A stretch of 5,608 nucleotides of DNA from positions 1 to 5,608 of the forward strand of contig RFZR01000120.1 of the NCBI GenBank assembly GCA_009920595.1, in the 5' to 3' direction. The stretch is from Alphaproteobacteria bacterium. Lineage in GTDB: Bacteria; Pseudomonadota; Alphaproteobacteria; Rhizobiales; Beijerinckiaceae. The notes under the pieces are model-generated. The model was not told the origin of the DNA, ran no database searches, and saw only the letters and a list, made by a program, of their open reading frames with translations. This document shows, one piece after another, positions 4,669-5,608 of this stretch. How positions within the stretch are numbered: position 1 is the stretch's first letter; each line of letters starts with the position of its first letter. The position numbers and the translations under genes were made by a program.

Positions 4669-5562
4669 TCATTCAAATCCGCCCGAAGGGGCACTCGCAA
4701 AGGGCATCTTGAAGAAGCGCATAAACTCCGATTCAGGGCTCAACACCATTCGTGTTTCGCCGGAACGGAAGGATTGCTCATAAGCCAAGAGCGACCGGTA
4801 GAAGGCGAAGAATTCCGGATCCTTGCCATAGGCTTCTGCAAGGATCTTGTTCTTCTGTGCGTCACCCTCACCGCGCACTTGCTCGGACTTCTTTGTCGCC
4901 TCAGCGCGCAAAACCACCACATCACGATCCGCTTTCGCTTTAATCGCTTGCGAGAATTGCGAGCCTTGCGCGCGAATATCCGCCGCTTCACGCTGACGCT
5001 CTGTCTGCATGCGTTGGAAGACCGCCTGAGAGTTCTGTTCTGGCAAATCCGCGCGGCGCAATCTCACATCGACAATCTGAATGCCCAAGCCTTTCGACTG
5101 TTCATTCACATCATCACGAATGCGATGCATCAAACCCGCGCGATCCGCACGCACCACAGTTGAGAGCGAAGCATCTGCGAGAATTGTACGCACCGTCGAA
5201 TTGACGATCGAGGTCAAACGGATATTCGCCCCCGCAACGCTGTTCACGCTTTGATAAAAGCGCAACGGATCGGTGATGCGATAGCGCGCAAAAGCATCAA
5301 CCACGAGACGCTTCTGGTCCGACGCAATCACTTCTTGCTGCGGCAATTCGAGGTCGAGAATGCGCTTATCAAGCGTGATCACATTTTCGATGAAAGGCAG
5401 TTTGAAATAAAGACCAGGTGCTGTGATCGGCGCGCGCGAGATGCTGCCGAACCGGAACACGAGCGCTTGTTGCGTCTGTTGAACGATGAAGGTCGACGAC
5501 AACACGACAACAAGAACCACAAGGAGAAGGATGCCTCCCACAAATCGAAGGGTCGAGCTCAT
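4669..5562 (-). CDS. hflC: HflC, inner-membrane SPFH protein of the FtsH-modulating HflKC complex
   Basis: HflC and HflK form a large membrane assembly, exposed to the periplasm, that surrounds and modulates the FtsH protease. The 297-residue protein has one N-terminal transmembrane segment (about 7-25, rich in Leu and Val) followed by an SPFH/prohibitin domain starting with IVQQTQQALVFRFG and including APGLYFKLPFIENVITLDKR. After a conserved NSTVRTILADASL region comes a charged Gln/Arg/Glu/Ala-rich stretch (about 180-235, for example RQREAADIRAQG and KKSEQVRGEGDAQKNKILAEAY), typical of the long helical coiled-coil region of SPFH proteins. Length matches the family. The ATG at 5560-5562 has AGGAG 7 nt upstream and overlaps the hflK stop by 4 nt (ATGA), indicating one operon with translational coupling. 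In relatives I recall a small DUF2065 gene often following hflC; there is no room for one here. Confidence 0.96.
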   Translation of the reverse strand: MSSTLRFVGGILLLVVLVVVLSSTFIVQQTQQALVFRFGSISRAPITAPGLYFKLPFIENVITLDKRILDLELPQQEVIASDQKRLVVDAFARYRITDPLRFYQSVNSVAGANIRLTSIVNSTVRTILADASLSTVVRADRAGLMHRIRDDVNEQSKGLGIQIVDVRLRRADLPEQNSQAVFQRMQTERQREAADIRAQGSQFSQAIKAKADRDVVVLRAEATKKSEQVRGEGDAQKNKILAEAYGKDPEFFAFYRSLLAYEQSFRSGETRMVLSPESEFMRFFKMPFASAPSGGFE

Positions 5563-5608
5563 TTGGGCGCTCCTGCTTTTTTCTGGAATTCACCGAGCGG
5601 CAAATAAG
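5559..5608 (-). CDS. hflK: HflK, last 15 residues (runs off the right edge)
   Basis: The frame that ends with TGA at 5559-5561 reads YLPLGEFQKKAGAPK. The Tyr-Leu-Pro-Leu motif near the end followed by a short polar tail resembles alphaproteobacterial HflK C termini, and hflK directly upstream of hflC is the standard arrangement. The stop overlaps the hflC start codon (ATGA). The identification rests on position plus this short motif, since the rest of the gene lies outside the window. Confidence 0.78.
   Translation of the reverse strand, partial: YLPLGEFQKKAGAPK

Noticed and set aside
4648..5163. Plus-strand ORF of 171 codons opposite hflC
   Set aside because: It is the antisense of a well-conserved SPFH protein gene; no recognisable motif and no ribosome binding site support it.
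1..5608. tRNA or rRNA genes, CRISPR arrays, insertion sequences, attachment sites
   Set aside because: No cloverleaf-like sequence, spaced repeat array, transposase or flanking inverted repeats were seen on either strand.

Overview
The window looks like chromosomal DNA of an alphaproteobacterium, most likely of the Rhizobiales (Hyphomicrobiales). This rests on protein character and gene order (hflK-hflC-Do protease, then convergent serB, divergent miaA, then ilvB), not on a database search. Gene density is high. All genes except serB lie on the minus strand.

Layout from right to left, in minus-strand transcription order. The last 15 codons of hflK (5559-5608) overlap the start of hflC (4669-5562) by 4 nt. 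A strong intrinsic terminator (4629-4657) fills the short gap before a periplasmic Do/DegP-type serine protease (3126-4607), which has a signal peptide, an intact His-Asp-Ser triad and two PDZ domains. serB (2222-3121, plus strand, phosphoserine phosphatase) converges on the protease gene with only 4 nt between the stop codons, and diverges from miaA with 15 nt between the starts. miaA (1317-2206) is broken: about 13 codons appear to be missing near position 1578 and the reading frame is lost. Next comes a type II toxin-antitoxin pair, brnT (940-1218) and brnA (723-986), overlapping by 47 nt. Last is the 5' part of ilvB (1-473), the large subunit of acetolactate synthase, which runs off the left edge.

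The most informative non-coding region lies between brnA and ilvB (474-722). It holds a complete, classical-looking transcription attenuator. There is a sigma70-type promoter (667-695) and a 17-codon leader ORF starting with GTG (585-638) that contains Ile-Leu-Val-Val-Val in a row. After it come a candidate antiterminator pairing (592-603 with 546-557) and a terminator hairpin with a U-run (530-554), about 57 nt upstream of ilvB. These are the expected parts of a ribosome-mediated sensor of charged Ile, Leu and Val tRNAs controlling branched-chain amino-acid synthesis.

Functionally the window combines inner-membrane and periplasmic quality control (HflK/HflC, Do protease), amino-acid biosynthesis (SerB, IlvB with its attenuator), tRNA modification (disrupted MiaA) and a toxin-antitoxin module lying between miaA and ilvB. 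I see no wholly new system. The points most worth a second look are the ilvB attenuator, the miaA deletion/frameshift, the apparently leaderless brnT promoter and the terminator just ahead of the protease gene.
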